A stretch of 64,000 bases of DNA from Tardiphaga sp. (GTDB lineage Bacteria; Pseudomonadota; Alphaproteobacteria; Rhizobiales; Xanthobacteraceae). Position numbers and translations under genes: made by a program. Where the stretch lies: positions 92,261-156,260 of the forward strand of contig NZ_JAQGJT010000041.1 of assembly GCF_028290495.1 (NCBI RefSeq). The letters run 5' to 3'. The notes under the pieces are model-generated. The model saw nothing but the letters and a program-made list of their open reading frames with translations, did no database searches and was not told the DNA's origin. Of this stretch, positions 1 to 9,328 are shown piece after piece. Positions within the stretch are counted from its first letter, which is position 1. The number at the start of each line of letters is the position of its first letter.

Positions 1-279
1 CACTCTAATCCATGCGTAATATTTTGGATAGGCTACTCCTGATTGCGTTGGCTGCTCGCGCAACAGCTTGTATTCCACTGAGGTTGTCGATGGATCGATC
101 GAAGCCCGCGCATATTCCAGTAGGTCTCGTTCGAGCATCGCGCGAAAAACTTGGACCGCAGGAACATGAGCTTCGATATGAGATTGCTGGATAGGCGCAT
201 TTGATTGCTGATTTGACTGCGCAGAGCATTGGGAGCCGAGCAGCAAACTAATCGTGATGAGTGAAAGCATTTTCGTCAT
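1..279 (-). CDS. Secreted hypothetical protein, partial (C-terminus off the window)
   Basis: The minus frame starting with ATG at 279 runs open to the window edge, giving at least 93 residues. It begins with a short basic stretch and a hydrophobic segment (SLITISLLLGS) followed by CSAQ, a typical signal peptide with possible cleavage after CSA. The mature part is polar and rich in Q, with no family I recognise. A GAGGA-like ribosome site lies about 11 bases upstream of the start, just past the argJ stop, so the gene may be co-transcribed with argJ. The start is my choice because only this one gives the signal peptide. Function unknown. Confidence 0.55.
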   Translation of the reverse strand, partial: MTKMLSLITISLLLGSQCSAQSNQQSNAPIQQSHIEAHVPAVQVFRAMLERDLLEYARASIDPSTTSVEYKLLREQPTQSGVAYPKYYAWIRV

Positions 280-293
280 CGCTTGAATCGTCC

Positions 294-1535
294 TCACGAC
301 CGATAGTCGCCGTTGATCGCGATGTATTCCTTGGTGAGGTCGCAGGTCAGGACGCGGTCGCGGCCCTTGCCGAGGCCGAGCGCGACCTTGATCTGGATCG
401 TCGGGTTCTTCATCGCCTTCGACACTTCCTTCTCGTCATAGGAGGGATCGCGCGCGCCGGATTTGGCGACCCGTATGCCGTTGAACGAGATCGACAGCTT
501 GTCGCGGTCGGCGGGCTGGCCTGCCTTGCCGACGGCCATCACGACGCGGCCCCAATTGGCGTCCTCGCCGGCCACCGCGGTCTTCACCAGCGGCGAATTG
601 GCGATCGACATGGCGATTTTGCGTGCCGAGGCCGCGGTGGTGGCGCCCTCAACGATGATCTCGATCAGCTTGCGCGCGCCTTCGCCGTCGCGCGCCACCT
701 GCTCGGCGAGGTCCGCCAGCAGTCCCTGCAGCGCCTTGACGAATGCCTTCAGCCGGATGTCGCTGGCCTTGGTGATCTTCGGCGCGCCGTGAGCGGCAGC
801 CGCTCCGGTGGCGAACATCATCAGCGTGTCGGAGGTCGAGGTGTCGCCATCGACGGTGACGGCATTGAAACTGTCGGTGACGCCGGCCTTGAGCAGCGCC
901 TGCAGCGCCGGTGCCGAGATAGGCGCGTCGGTGAAGACAAACGCCAACATGGTCGCCATATCAGGCGCGATCATGCCCGAGCCCTTGGCGATGCCGTTGA
1001 TGGTGACCTTGGCCTTGCCGAGTTTCACCGTGGCGGTGGCGACCTTGGGAAAGGTGTCGGTGGTCATGATCGCCTTCGCGGCGTCCATCCAGCCATCCGG
1101 CGTGGCGGCGTCGGCCAGCGTTGCCAGCACGCCGTCGAACTTGCGGGCATCGAGCGGCTCGCCGATCACGCCGGTCGAGGCGAGAAACACATCGTCTCTC
1201 TTGCAGCCGACGGCCTTCGCCGCGATATCGCCGGTCAGTCTGGTGGACGCGTTGCCGTTCTTGCCGGTGAAGGCGTTGGCGTTGCCGGAATTCACCACCA
1301 GCGCGCGCGCAGCGCCGCCCTTCAGTTTGGCGCGGCACCATTCCACCGGCGCGGACGGGCATTTCGAGGTGGTGAACACCCCGGCGGCCGTGGTGCCCTT
1401 GTCCAACACCGCCAGCAACACGTCGGTCCGGCCCTTGTAGCGGATGCCGGCCGCGGCCGTAGCAAGGCGCACGCCATCGATGGCGGGCAGGGTCGGGACG
1501 ACGGTCGGGGCGAGGGGGGAGACGGGAAGGGCCAT
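294..1535 (-). CDS. argJ: Bifunctional glutamate N-acetyltransferase / amino-acid acetyltransferase ArgJ
   Basis: Cyclic arginine biosynthesis enzyme that moves the acetyl group from N-acetylornithine to glutamate and, in bifunctional forms, also acetylates glutamate from acetyl-CoA; cytoplasmic. The 413-residue length is normal. The family hallmarks are visible: [12 protein letters not shown] near residues 80-91, STGVIGEPL near 120-128, and the autoproteolytic site [16 protein letters not shown], in which Thr195 should become the N-terminal nucleophile of the beta chain after self-cleavage at Ala194-Thr195. The C-terminus ends in [10 protein letters not shown], typical of ArgJ. Whether it is mono- or bifunctional cannot be read from the sequence. 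Confidence 0.95.
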   Translation of the reverse strand: MALPVSPLAPTVVPTLPAIDGVRLATAAAGIRYKGRTDVLLAVLDKGTTAAGVFTTSKCPSAPVEWCRAKLKGGAARALVVNSGNANAFTGKNGNASTRLTGDIAAKAVGCKRDDVFLASTGVIGEPLDARKFDGVLATLADAATPDGWMDAAKAIMTTDTFPKVATATVKLGKAKVTINGIAKGSGMIAPDMATMLAFVFTDAPISAPALQALLKAGVTDSFNAVTVDGDTSTSDTLMMFATGAAAAHGAPKITKASDIRLKAFVKALQGLLADLAEQVARDGEGARKLIEIIVEGATTAASARKIAMSIANSPLVKTAVAGEDANWGRVVMAVGKAGQPADRDKLSISFNGIRVAKSGARDPSYDEKEVSKAMKNPTIQIKVALGLGKGRDRVLTCDLTKEYIAINGDYRS

Positions 1536-1632
1536 GAGCGCTTTCAGCTTTCGGGAAAAGATGACGCGCTCTGTAACACCTCTGCCGCGGCGGCGGGAGA
1601 GGTGATCGTGGTCATGCCGCAGTCTGGCGCGC

Positions 1633-1953
1633 TTAGCCCGGCCCGAACTTGAACTTGCCGTCGTCTTCCAGATACGGCCCGCTGCGCATATAGAGCTGGC
1701 CGTTGTCGCCGATGAAGAACAGCGTGTTCTTCGGGACCTTCTTGGCGCCCTTCAGCAGGAATTTGGCGTTGTTGGTCCCCATCTTGTAGGCCGCGGTCTT
1801 GCCGCTGGCGTCGTAGCCGTAGCCCATGTCGGGGCTCAGCACCCACGGCGTCGCGGCTTGTACCGTGGCCTGGGCGAAAGCCGGCGCCGCCAGCAGGGAC
1901 AGCGCGACGTGCGATAGCACGATGGCGCCAAGCATCGGGATCGTTCTAGCCAT
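1633..1953 (-). CDS. Small secreted hypothetical protein
   Basis: A 106-residue protein when started at ATG 1953. This start has a GGAG ribosome site 8-9 bases upstream and leads directly into a signal peptide (hydrophobic [12 protein letters not shown], predicted cleavage after AFA). An in-frame start 13 codons upstream would only add a non-signal extension. The mature part is about 80 residues with no cysteine and a Lys/Gly/Tyr-rich C-terminus. No family recognised. Probably periplasmic. It lies about 100 bp upstream of argJ on the same strand, so a shared transcript is possible. Confidence 0.6.
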   Translation of the reverse strand: MARTIPMLGAIVLSHVALSLLAAPAFAQATVQAATPWVLSPDMGYGYDASGKTAAYKMGTNNAKFLLKGAKKVPKNTLFFIGDNGQLYMRSGPYLEDDGKFKFGPG

Positions 1954-2131
1954 GCTGCGGTCTCCGAATGTGAGTTGCCTTGAACAAATCACGAACGATG
2001 TTGCGTGGTCAAGTTGTCATGGCGTCACAAGATAGTTGCGGTCGCAAGTTGCCGGTTTGCCGAACGGTCTGGTCCGTCTATCCTCACGGCGGACAGGATG
2101 GCCCGATGGGGGGCGACATGGGGACAATTCG

Positions 2132-2608
2132 ATGCGCGAGATCGTGAAGAGCGTGGTTATTCTCGGCTGGCTGGCGCTGGCTTCAAGCGCGGCGGCGGCC
2201 GATGATTTCAAGCTCAGCAACAACCAGCGTATCTCCTGCGGTCGTGGCCTTTCGGCCGGCAAGTTGTCGACCGCGACCTGCCGCTCTTACGCCTATCTGT
2301 TCAATGCGAAGACTTCGGAATATTTCCGCTGCTCGGTCAGCCTGTCGATGACACGCGACGCCAAAGAGATCATCAGCACGCAGAGTGACGGCGCCTGTGT
2401 GAAGAAACCGCGCATCTTCGAAACTGACGGCAACTACACATTCGACGCCACCGAGACCGAGCCGCCGAACACCAACTCCTTCTTCGGCACCGGCGGCTAC
2501 GCGATCTGGGCGAGCGATACCACCGCCCAGAAAATGCGCGGCTGCATCACCATCGCGTCGGGCCTGGGGTCTGATGTCAGCAAGTGCGTGGAGATGAAGT
2601 TCGAGTAG
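2132..2608 (+). CDS. Secreted cysteine-containing hypothetical protein
   Basis: A 158-residue protein starting at ATG 2132. The first 23 residues form a clear signal peptide (VVILGWLALASSAAAA, then DDFK). The mature part carries six cysteines (ISC, ATC, FRC, GAC, RGC, SKC), an even number that suggests disulfides in the periplasm. A longer in-frame reading from 2036 would bury the signal peptide, so I reject it. No known family recognised. It is transcribed away from the preceding minus-strand gene and converges on the Bug receptor gene downstream. Confidence 0.6.
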   Translation: MREIVKSVVILGWLALASSAAAADDFKLSNNQRISCGRGLSAGKLSTATCRSYAYLFNAKTSEYFRCSVSLSMTRDAKEIISTQSDGACVKKPRIFETDGNYTFDATETEPPNTNSFFGTGGYAIWASDTTAQKMRGCITIASGLGSDVSKCVEMKFE

Positions 2609-2629
2609 GAGGCTTACGCGGCGCGCATT

Positions 2630-2664
2630 CTATCCCTCCCCACGCAAGCGCGGGGGAGGGATAG
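2630..2664. terminator. Hairpin between convergent genes
   Basis: Inverted repeat with 12-base arms, CTATCCCTCCCC and GGGGAGGGATAG, around a short loop, placed between the stop of the secreted gene (2608) and the end of the minus-strand Bug receptor gene (2676). No T-run follows, so it may act as a bidirectional stem or be a copy of a dispersed palindrome. Confidence 0.5.
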
Positions 2665-2675
2665 AAGCGCTTGCG

Positions 2676-3677
2676 TTACTCCGGCTTGATGCCGGCGAAT
2701 TGCGCGACCTTGCCCCACTTCTCGGTTTCCGCCGCCACATAGGCCTGCATCGCTTCCGGCGAGCCGCCGGTCGGCTCGGCGCCGAGCTTGCGCAGGCGTT
2801 CGGTGCCTTCCGCGGACTTGATGTACTTCTCGACGCTGGCGTTGAGCTTGTTGATGATGTCCTTCGGGGTCTTCGCGGGGGCGGCGACCGTGAACCACGA
2901 TGAAGCCTCGTAGCCGGGGACGCCGGCTTCGGCCACGGTCGGCAGGTCCGCCATCAGCGGCCAGCGCGTTGCGGTGGAGACCGCCAGCGGGCGGATCGAC
3001 TTGGCTTCGGCATGCGGCTGCGCGGCCGGCAGGTTATCGATCATCAGGTGCACGCGGCCGGCGATCAGGTCGGTCAGCGCCGGGTTGCTGCCCTTGTAGG
3101 GAACGTGGGTGATGTCGATGCCGGTCATCGACTTGAACAATTCGGTGGCCACATGCGCCGTGGTGCCGAGGCCAGGCGTTGCATAGAAGAGTTCGCCCGG
3201 CTTGGATTTCGCGAGCGCGATGAATTCCGCAACGCTTTTCACCGGCAGCGAATTGGTGACCGAGAACAGGTTCGGCACATTGGCGATGATGATCACCGGC
3301 GCGATGTCCTTGATCGGATCATACGGCATGTTCTTAAACACGAACTTGTTGATGACATGGGTGCCCGGCGTGCCGACGACGAAGGTGTAGCCATCCGGCT
3401 CGGACTTGGCGACGAAATCGGTGGCGATGTTGCCGCCGGCGCCACCCTTGTTCTCGACCACGAACTGCTGGCCGTATTCCTCGGAGAGCTTCTGGGCGAC
3501 GACGCGGGCGAGAATGTCGGTGGTGCCGCCAGCCGCGAACGGAACGACGAAGCGGACGGGCTTGGTCGGCCAGGCATCGGCGGCACGGGCGCGGCGCGAC
3601 AGCAGCGGCAGGCCGAGTGCAGCGGCGGCGCCCAGCATAACGGAACGGCGGGTCGGGAAGCGAATCGGGGAAGTCAT
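2676..3677 (-). CDS. Bug/TctC-family tripartite tricarboxylate transporter receptor (copy 1)
   Basis: Periplasmic solute-binding protein of the Bug family, which captures carboxylates for TTT transporters or acts as a sensor. 333 residues. The N-terminus carries TRRSVMLGAAAALGLPLL, a twin-arginine-like signal. The mature start AWPTKPVRFVVPFAAGG is the usual Bug ligand-pocket signature, followed by VENKGGAGGNIA and VPYKGSNPALTDLIAG. No tctA/tctB membrane genes are nearby, so it is an orphan receptor that must work with a permease elsewhere. It is closely similar to the next gene and the two are evidently a tandem duplication. Ligand not predictable. Confidence 0.9.
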   Translation of the reverse strand: MTSPIRFPTRRSVMLGAAAALGLPLLSRRARAADAWPTKPVRFVVPFAAGGTTDILARVVAQKLSEEYGQQFVVENKGGAGGNIATDFVAKSEPDGYTFVVGTPGTHVINKFVFKNMPYDPIKDIAPVIIIANVPNLFSVTNSLPVKSVAEFIALAKSKPGELFYATPGLGTTAHVATELFKSMTGIDITHVPYKGSNPALTDLIAGRVHLMIDNLPAAQPHAEAKSIRPLAVSTATRWPLMADLPTVAEAGVPGYEASSWFTVAAPAKTPKDIINKLNASVEKYIKSAEGTERLRKLGAEPTGGSPEAMQAYVAAETEKWGKVAQFAGIKPE

Positions 3678-3921
3678 CGTCGGGTAGTCCTTTGCTTCAT
3701 GGGCAAACTCCGCGCTGACGCGGCCATGAATTTCTGAAACGGCGGGGTGATTGCATCAAGGAACGTGACGTCGGGACCATGGTCGTCCGGATGCGGGGGT
3801 TGTCAGTGCAATGCAACACCATTGTCAAGCCATTGAGGCCGCTTCAGAAAGCCTGCGTGCCGCCAGTGATGGAGAACGGTATTTATCTCCGCTGAGGCCT
3901 ATCGAGATACCGGTCACGACA

Positions 3922-3952
3922 AAGGCCGCGATCCCCGAGGGATCGCGGCCTT
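3922..3952 (-). terminator. Perfect stem-loop downstream of Bug receptor copy 2
   Basis: Perfect inverted repeat with 14-base arms (AAGGCCGCGATCCC and its complement) and a 3-base loop, about 32 bases past the stop of the receptor gene at 3984. It is the likely terminator of that gene. The 306-bp stretch 3678-3983 between the two receptor genes otherwise holds only the promoter region of copy 1; I see no further gene there. Confidence 0.7.
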
Positions 3953-3983
3953 CATGGCTGTCGATATTTCTTCAGGCTTTTTC

Positions 3984-4976
3984 TTACTCCGGCTTGATGC
4001 CTGCGAATTGCGCGACCTTGCCCCACTTTTCGGTTTCCGCAATCACGTAGGCCTGCATCGCTTCCGGCGAACCGCCGGCGGGCTCCGCGCCGAGCTTGCG
4101 CAACCGCGCGGTGCCGTCTTCGGACTTGATGAACTTCTCGACGCTGGCGTTCAGCTTGTTGATCATGTCCATCGGGGTCTTGGCGGGCGCAGCTATCGTG
4201 AACCAAGAGGCCGCCTCATAGCCGGGGACGCCGGCTTCGGCGATCGTGGGGATATCCGGCATCAAGGGCCAGCGTGTCGCGGTCGAGACCGCAATCGGGC
4301 GGATCGAATTCGACTCCGCAAACGGCTGCGCGGCCGGCAGATTGTCGATCATCAGGTGGACGCGGCCGGCAATCAGGTCGGTCAGCGCCGGCGCGCTGCC
4401 CTTGTAGGGCACGTGCACAATATTGACGCCGGTCATCGACTTGAACAACTCGGTCGAGACATGTGCGGTCGAGCCCAGCCCCGGCGTGCCGTAGAAGAAT
4501 TCGCCGGGCTTGGATTTCGCCAGCGCGATGAATTCGGCGACGTTCTTCACCGGCAGGGCATTGGTCACCGAGAACAGGTTCGGCACCCGCGCGATGATGA
4601 TCACCGGAGCGAGGTCCTTGATCGGATCGTAGGCCATCGACTTGAAAACGTATTTGTTGATGGCATGCGTGCCCGGCGTACCGACCAGGAAGGTGTAGCC
4701 GTCGGGATCGGCCTTGGCGACGAAGTCCGCGGCGATATTGCCGCCGGCGCCCGGCTTGTTCTCGACGATGAACTGCTGGCCGTATTCTTCTGAAACCTTG
4801 GCGGCGACGACGCGCGCCAGAATGTCGGTGGTGCCGCCGGCTGCGAACGGCACGATGAATTTCACCGGCTTGGTCGGCCAGGCGTCGGCGGCGCGCGCAC
4901 GGCGCGGCAGCAGTGGCAGGCCGAGCGCCGCAGCGCCGCCCAGGATCAGGGAGCGGCGGGACGTGAAAACGGGCAT
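3984..4976 (-). CDS. Bug/TctC-family tripartite tricarboxylate transporter receptor (copy 2)
   Basis: A 330-residue periplasmic solute receptor when started at ATG 4976, which has a strong GGAGG ribosome site. An upstream in-frame start 15 codons earlier would add a non-signal extension. The twin-arginine-type leader SRRSLILGGAAALGLPLL is followed by AWPTKPVKFIVPFAAGG. Colinear with copy 1 over its whole length, with mostly conservative changes, for example VPYKGSNPALTDL versus VPYKGSAPALTDL. The differences near the putative pocket and in the leader suggest an old duplication that may have specialised. No TctAB partner is encoded nearby. Confidence 0.9.
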   Translation of the reverse strand: MPVFTSRRSLILGGAAALGLPLLPRRARAADAWPTKPVKFIVPFAAGGTTDILARVVAAKVSEEYGQQFIVENKPGAGGNIAADFVAKADPDGYTFLVGTPGTHAINKYVFKSMAYDPIKDLAPVIIIARVPNLFSVTNALPVKNVAEFIALAKSKPGEFFYGTPGLGSTAHVSTELFKSMTGVNIVHVPYKGSAPALTDLIAGRVHLMIDNLPAAQPFAESNSIRPIAVSTATRWPLMPDIPTIAEAGVPGYEAASWFTIAAPAKTPMDMINKLNASVEKFIKSEDGTARLRKLGAEPAGGSPEAMQAYVIAETEKWGKVAQFAGIKPE

Positions 4977-5171
4977 GGTATCCTCCGTGGGCAAGCGCCA
5001 GTTGGCGCTATCGGCGGTCATTCGACCGCATCTTGAAATCCGTTGTGGTGTGGGTCGCAGCCTTGCACCGGTAACAAAAGGGCCAAGCGCGACGCGACCC
5101 AGGCCTCAGGGCGCACTGAGCAAGGAAACGGCCACGCCCCGCGGGATCGTGGCCGCCAACAGGTCCAGCGT

Positions 5172-6146
5172 TTAGCCGCCGATGCCCTTTTCCTTGAAGT
5201 ACTTCAGTGCGCCGGGGTGGAACGGCACGGGGGAGCGTTCCTGCACCTGGTTGTTCAGCGAGAAGCTTTCGGCTTCCTTGTGCACGGCGACAATGTCGGC
5301 CTTCTTCTCGACCAGCGTCTTGACGATGTTGTAGGCGTCGTCATTGCTCATCTTGTCGCCGGTGACGATGATGTTCCAGACTTCGGTGTTGGCGTTGTCC
5401 TTGTCCATGCCGGGATAGATCGTCTTGGAGATGTTGGAGGGCGAATAGAGCTTGCCGTATTTGGCATTCATCTTCTCGGCGAGGTCCGAGTGGTCGATCA
5501 GCTTCATCTTCGTACCCGGCGTGGCGGCGAGATCGGTGACGGCCGCGGTCGGCACGCCGCCAACCCACATGAAGGCGTCGATCTTGCGGTCCTTGATGGC
5601 GTTGACGGATTCGGCGACGCCGAGCCGCTCGCGCTTCATATCCTTGTCCTTGTCGAGTCCGGCGGCTTCCAGCACGCGGAAAGCCATCACCTCGGTGGCG
5701 CTGCCCGGCGAGCCCGTCGAGACGCGCTTGCCCTTGAGGTCTGACATTTTCTCGATGCCGGTGCCGTCCACGGTCACCACATGCATCCGGTTCGGATAGA
5801 CCACCAGCAACGTCTGCAGCGGCACCTTGACCTTGAACTTGTCCTGGCCGTTGAAGGCGTCGAGCGCGGCATCGGCCATGCTGAAGCCCATTTCGCTCTG
5901 GCCGGATGCGATCAGCTTGAGGTTATCGACCGAGCCGCCAGTCACTTCCGCGGTGGCCTGGGTGTTCGGCAGGGCCTTTGACAGCACGTTGGCGATCGCG
6001 CCGCCGAGCGGGAAATACACACCGCCGGTGCCGCCGGTGCCGATCGCCATCGTCTTCTGCTGGGCATAGACGGTGCCGGCCAGCGCCAGCCCGGTCACCA
6101 TGGTCGCCGCGAGCGCAAGGGAAGTCTTCTTGAATTTCGTCAGCAT
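5172..6146 (-). CDS. TAXI-family TRAP transporter solute-binding protein
   Basis: Periplasmic receptor of the TRAP-associated extracytoplasmic immunogenic (TAXI) family. 324 residues, Sec signal peptide (LALAATMVTGLALAGTVYAQQ), then the family start MAIGTGGTGGVYFPLGGAIA, and QATAEVTGGSVDNLKLIASG. The C-terminal PVPFHPGALKYFKEKG is typical. It lies 17 bp downstream of the fused TRAP permease on the same strand, so the two form one transporter operon driven by a sodium or proton gradient. The substrate is probably an organic acid or amino acid, but this cannot be read from the sequence. A GC-rich stem (CGGCCACG and CGTGGCCG, about 5130-5157) follows and may terminate the operon. Confidence 0.92.
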   Translation of the reverse strand: MLTKFKKTSLALAATMVTGLALAGTVYAQQKTMAIGTGGTGGVYFPLGGAIANVLSKALPNTQATAEVTGGSVDNLKLIASGQSEMGFSMADAALDAFNGQDKFKVKVPLQTLLVVYPNRMHVVTVDGTGIEKMSDLKGKRVSTGSPGSATEVMAFRVLEAAGLDKDKDMKRERLGVAESVNAIKDRKIDAFMWVGGVPTAAVTDLAATPGTKMKLIDHSDLAEKMNAKYGKLYSPSNISKTIYPGMDKDNANTEVWNIIVTGDKMSNDDAYNIVKTLVEKKADIVAVHKEAESFSLNNQVQERSPVPFHPGALKYFKEKGIGG

Positions 6147-6163
6147 CGTTTAGCTCCCTGTTG

Positions 6164-8188
6164 TTATGCCGCAATGGCCGGTCGTGAAGGCGCCGGCGTT
6201 TTGTATTGCCATATGAGAACGCCCAGGCCGATCAGCAGGCCGGGGACGAAAGTATAGCTGATGTCTCGCCCGGTGATCGATTCGAGGATCGCTTCGATCA
6301 GGCTCGGGAACACCAGCAGCAGCCCTGATATCAGAAGCAGGCTGCGTTCGAGCGGGGTGGTTTGTCGCAGCGCCCAGTTCTGTGCGACCGCGGCCAGCGC
6401 CACGATGCCGAGCGTGGTCTTGATGGTGATCTCGACGATGTCGATCCACGAGCCGTTCTTCGGGATGTTCAGCAGCAGGCCGACGCCCTGCGGATCCAGC
6501 ACGAACACGAACGGCACGATGAACGCCGGCAGCGTGTATTTCCATGACTGCAGCGTGGTCCGGTACGGGTCGCCGCCGGTGATCGCGGCGGCGGCGAACG
6601 GCGACAGAGCGGTCGGCGGCGAGACTTCCGACAACACGGCGTAGTAGAAGATGAACATATGGGCGGCGTAGTCGGGCACGCCGAGCTTGATCAGCGCGGG
6701 TGCCGCGATCACCGCGCAGATGATGTAGGACGCCGTGACCGGCACCGCGAGGCCGATCACCCAGACGATCAGCGCGGTGTAGACGGCGGTCAGCAGCAGG
6801 CTGCCGCCGGCATAGGCGATCACGATCGAGGAAAACTTCAGCCCCAGCCCGGTCAGCGTCACCACGCCGACCACAATGCCGGCGCAGGCGCAGGTGGTGG
6901 CGGCATTCAGCGCGCCGATCGAGCCGTCGGCCATCGCCTTCACCAGCTTTTTCGGCACCAAAGCGGTCTCCTTGCGCAGGAAGCTCAGCGCGAAGGTCAC
7001 GGCGGTGGCGTAGAACACCGACAGCGATGGCGAATAGCCGATGATCATGAAGATCACTACGGCGATCAGCGAGATGAAGTGGAAGCCGTAGCGCTTCGTC
7101 ATCTCCCAGATGGTCATCTCCGGTTTGAAGTTGACGTCATGGGCGCCGAACCGTTTGGCGTCGATCTCCACCATGATCAGCAGCGACAAGTAATAGAGAC
7201 AGGTCGGGATGGTCGCCATCCAGATCACGTCGAGGTAGCTGATCTTGAGGAATTCGGCGATCAGGAAGGCGGCGGCGCCGAGCACCGGCGGCGACAGGAT
7301 CGCGCCAAGGCCGCCGGCCGCGAGCAATCCGCCGGCAGCGTTCTTCTCGAAACCCGCCTTGGCGAGCATCGGGTAGGCCACGGTGCCGATCATCACGGTG
7401 GTGGCGACGCCAGAGCCGGAGGGCCCGCCGAGCAGGAACGACGACAGCACCACGGTGCGCCCGGCGGCGTTCGGCTTGTTGCCCATCAGCCCCAGCGAGA
7501 AGTCGATGAAGAACTTGCCGGCGCCGGATTGCGACAGGAACGCGCCGTAGATCGTGAACAGGATGATCAGCGTGGCGGAGACGTCCACCGCGACGCCGAA
7601 GATGCCCTCCAGCGTAATGAAGAGATGGCCGACCAGCCGCGGGAGGTCGTAGCCGCGATGCGTCCAGGGCGCCGGCAGGTGCGGGCCGAGCATCGCATAG
7701 GCAATGAAGAACAGCGATACCACGGGCATGATCAGCCCGGTGGTGCGGCGGGTTGCTTCCAGCAACAGCAGGATGAAGGCGATGCCGACAATGACGTCCA
7801 TATGGTCCGGCACGGTGGCGCGGTCGGTGAAGTCGTCGCCGCCCCACAGCGCATAAACGATAGTGCCGACGGCGACGATGCCCGGCACGATGTCCCACCA
7901 GCGTACCCGGTTGCGGAAGCGCGTCGCCAGAGGGAACAGCAGGAAGCTCAATACCAGCGTGAAGGCGACGTGGATGTAGCGCAGCTCCTGCGTCGGCACG
8001 ATGGCGTAAGCCGCGTAGAGGTGGAACACGCTCATCACCACGGCGATGCCGGTGGAGATCGTGCCGGCCCAGCCCAGCAACCGGTTGGTCGCGCCCTCGT
8101 CCGCCTCGATAAAGGCTTCCGCCTTGAGCAGCGCCTCGTCGGAGACAACGACGGTTTCGTCGGTCGCGTGGGTTTTGTCGTCAGCCAT
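6164..8188 (-). CDS. TRAP transporter fused permease (4TM/12TM type)
   Basis: Inner-membrane protein of 674 residues combining the small (DctQ-like) and large (DctM-like) TRAP subunits in one chain, the form that works with TAXI receptors. The N-terminal 50 residues are acidic and cytoplasmic. Many hydrophobic spans follow, then large-subunit landmarks including SGSGVATTVMIGTVAYPML, GGLLAAGGLGAILSPPVLGAAAF and LSEVSPPTALSPFAAAAITG. It is translated just before the TAXI receptor gene, 17 bp apart. The start follows a poly-C/G stretch with a weak ribosome site. Confidence 0.9.
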   Translation of the reverse strand: MADDKTHATDETVVVSDEALLKAEAFIEADEGATNRLLGWAGTISTGIAVVMSVFHLYAAYAIVPTQELRYIHVAFTLVLSFLLFPLATRFRNRVRWWDIVPGIVAVGTIVYALWGGDDFTDRATVPDHMDVIVGIAFILLLLEATRRTTGLIMPVVSLFFIAYAMLGPHLPAPWTHRGYDLPRLVGHLFITLEGIFGVAVDVSATLIILFTIYGAFLSQSGAGKFFIDFSLGLMGNKPNAAGRTVVLSSFLLGGPSGSGVATTVMIGTVAYPMLAKAGFEKNAAGGLLAAGGLGAILSPPVLGAAAFLIAEFLKISYLDVIWMATIPTCLYYLSLLIMVEIDAKRFGAHDVNFKPEMTIWEMTKRYGFHFISLIAVVIFMIIGYSPSLSVFYATAVTFALSFLRKETALVPKKLVKAMADGSIGALNAATTCACAGIVVGVVTLTGLGLKFSSIVIAYAGGSLLLTAVYTALIVWVIGLAVPVTASYIICAVIAAPALIKLGVPDYAAHMFIFYYAVLSEVSPPTALSPFAAAAITGGDPYRTTLQSWKYTLPAFIVPFVFVLDPQGVGLLLNIPKNGSWIDIVEITIKTTLGIVALAAVAQNWALRQTTPLERSLLLISGLLLVFPSLIEAILESITGRDISYTFVPGLLIGLGVLIWQYKTPAPSRPAIAA

Positions 8189-8389
8189 ATTCCCCCCGGG
8201 GAAATTCTGCCGGCTTTGCCGGCTTTTGTTTTTGCAGCGCGGCGCATTGATGCCGTTTTGTCACGGTGTTGCAAGGGGTGCCGGCTGAAACTTTGGTCGC
8301 GCATGGCGGTGCATGGCACGGTGGTTGGTCGCTTGACCGCCCCGGTGCATCCGTCCACGGTCCCGTCGAACCGTGCGGGAGCGTGACGA

Positions 8390-9328
8390 ATGAAGATGCG
8401 ATGGATCGCGGCCGCGGCAGCCTTGGTGATGCTGGCGGCGCCTGTGGCCTCTGCCCAGCCGATCATCGTGCTGACCGGGGGCGCATCCGGCGTGTACTAT
8501 CCGCTCGGCGTCACCATCGCCAAGATTTACGCTGACATTCCCGGCAGCCAGGTTGAAGTACAGACCACCGATGGTTCGGTGGAGAACCTCGCGCGGCTGC
8601 AGCAAGGCAGCGGCCAGATCGCCTTCGCGCTCGGTGATGCGCTGCAAGATGCCTGGACGGGCAATACCGCGGCCGGCTTCGACGGCAAGCTCGACAAGCT
8701 CAGGGTGATCGGCGCGCTGTATCCGAGCTTCATCCAGATCGTCGCCACTAGGGACAGCGGCATCCGGACGCTTTCCGACCTGAAGGGCAGGAGCCTGTCG
8801 GTCGGTGCGGAAAAATCCGGCACCGAACTCAACGCGCACGCGATCCTTGCGGCCGCCGGGTTGAAGGAAAGCGACCTCGGCCGGATCGAGAACAAGGACT
8901 TTGCCGAATCCGCCCAGTTGATGGCGAAGAAGCAGCTCGATGCCACTTTGCAATCCGCCGGCTTAGGCGTCACCTCCTTGAAGGAATTAAGCGACAACAA
9001 CGAGGTCGTGTTGGTACCGGTACCGAAGGCGGTCGTCAGGAAGATGGGTGCGCCGTTCAGACTCGGCATGATTCCCGCCGGCACCTATCTAGGTCAGAGC
9101 AGGGAAATTCAGACCGCGACGGTGATGAACTATCTCGTCACCAGCGCGGCGGTGTCCGACGACCTTGCCTATCAGATGACCAGGCTGGTGTTTGATTCGC
9201 TGCCCGAACTCGCCATCGCCCATATGGTAGGCAGCGAGATAAGGCGTAAAAACGCCGCCAGGAGCGGGCCGGTGCCGCTGCACCCCGGCGCGATCCGCTA
9301 TTACAGGGAAAAGGGCCTGCTCAGATAA
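8390..9328 (+). CDS. Second TAXI-like solute-binding protein, divergent from the TRAP operon
   Basis: 312 residues with a signal peptide ending VASAQP, then IIVLTGGASGVYYPLGVTIA, the TAXI signature, and a C-terminus PVPLHPGAIRYYREKG. It is transcribed away from the fused permease, with a 201-bp shared intergenic region that likely holds both promoters. Compared with the receptor at 5172 it is clearly diverged, so it may feed the same permease with another ligand or act in sensing. Its stop overlaps the start of the next gene. Confidence 0.88.
   Translation: MKMRWIAAAAALVMLAAPVASAQPIIVLTGGASGVYYPLGVTIAKIYADIPGSQVEVQTTDGSVENLARLQQGSGQIAFALGDALQDAWTGNTAAGFDGKLDKLRVIGALYPSFIQIVATRDSGIRTLSDLKGRSLSVGAEKSGTELNAHAILAAAGLKESDLGRIENKDFAESAQLMAKKQLDATLQSAGLGVTSLKELSDNNEVVLVPVPKAVVRKMGAPFRLGMIPAGTYLGQSREIQTATVMNYLVTSAAVSDDLAYQMTRLVFDSLPELAIAHMVGSEIRRKNAARSGPVPLHPGAIRYYREKGLLR

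Noticed and set aside
261..1652. A 463-codon open frame on the plus strand
   Set aside because: It is exactly antisense to argJ, whose motifs are complete; the product is Arg/Gly/His-rich, typical of shadow frames in GC-rich DNA.
6659..8386. A 575-codon plus-strand frame
   Set aside because: Antisense to the fused TRAP permease; His/Arg/Gln-rich low-complexity product.
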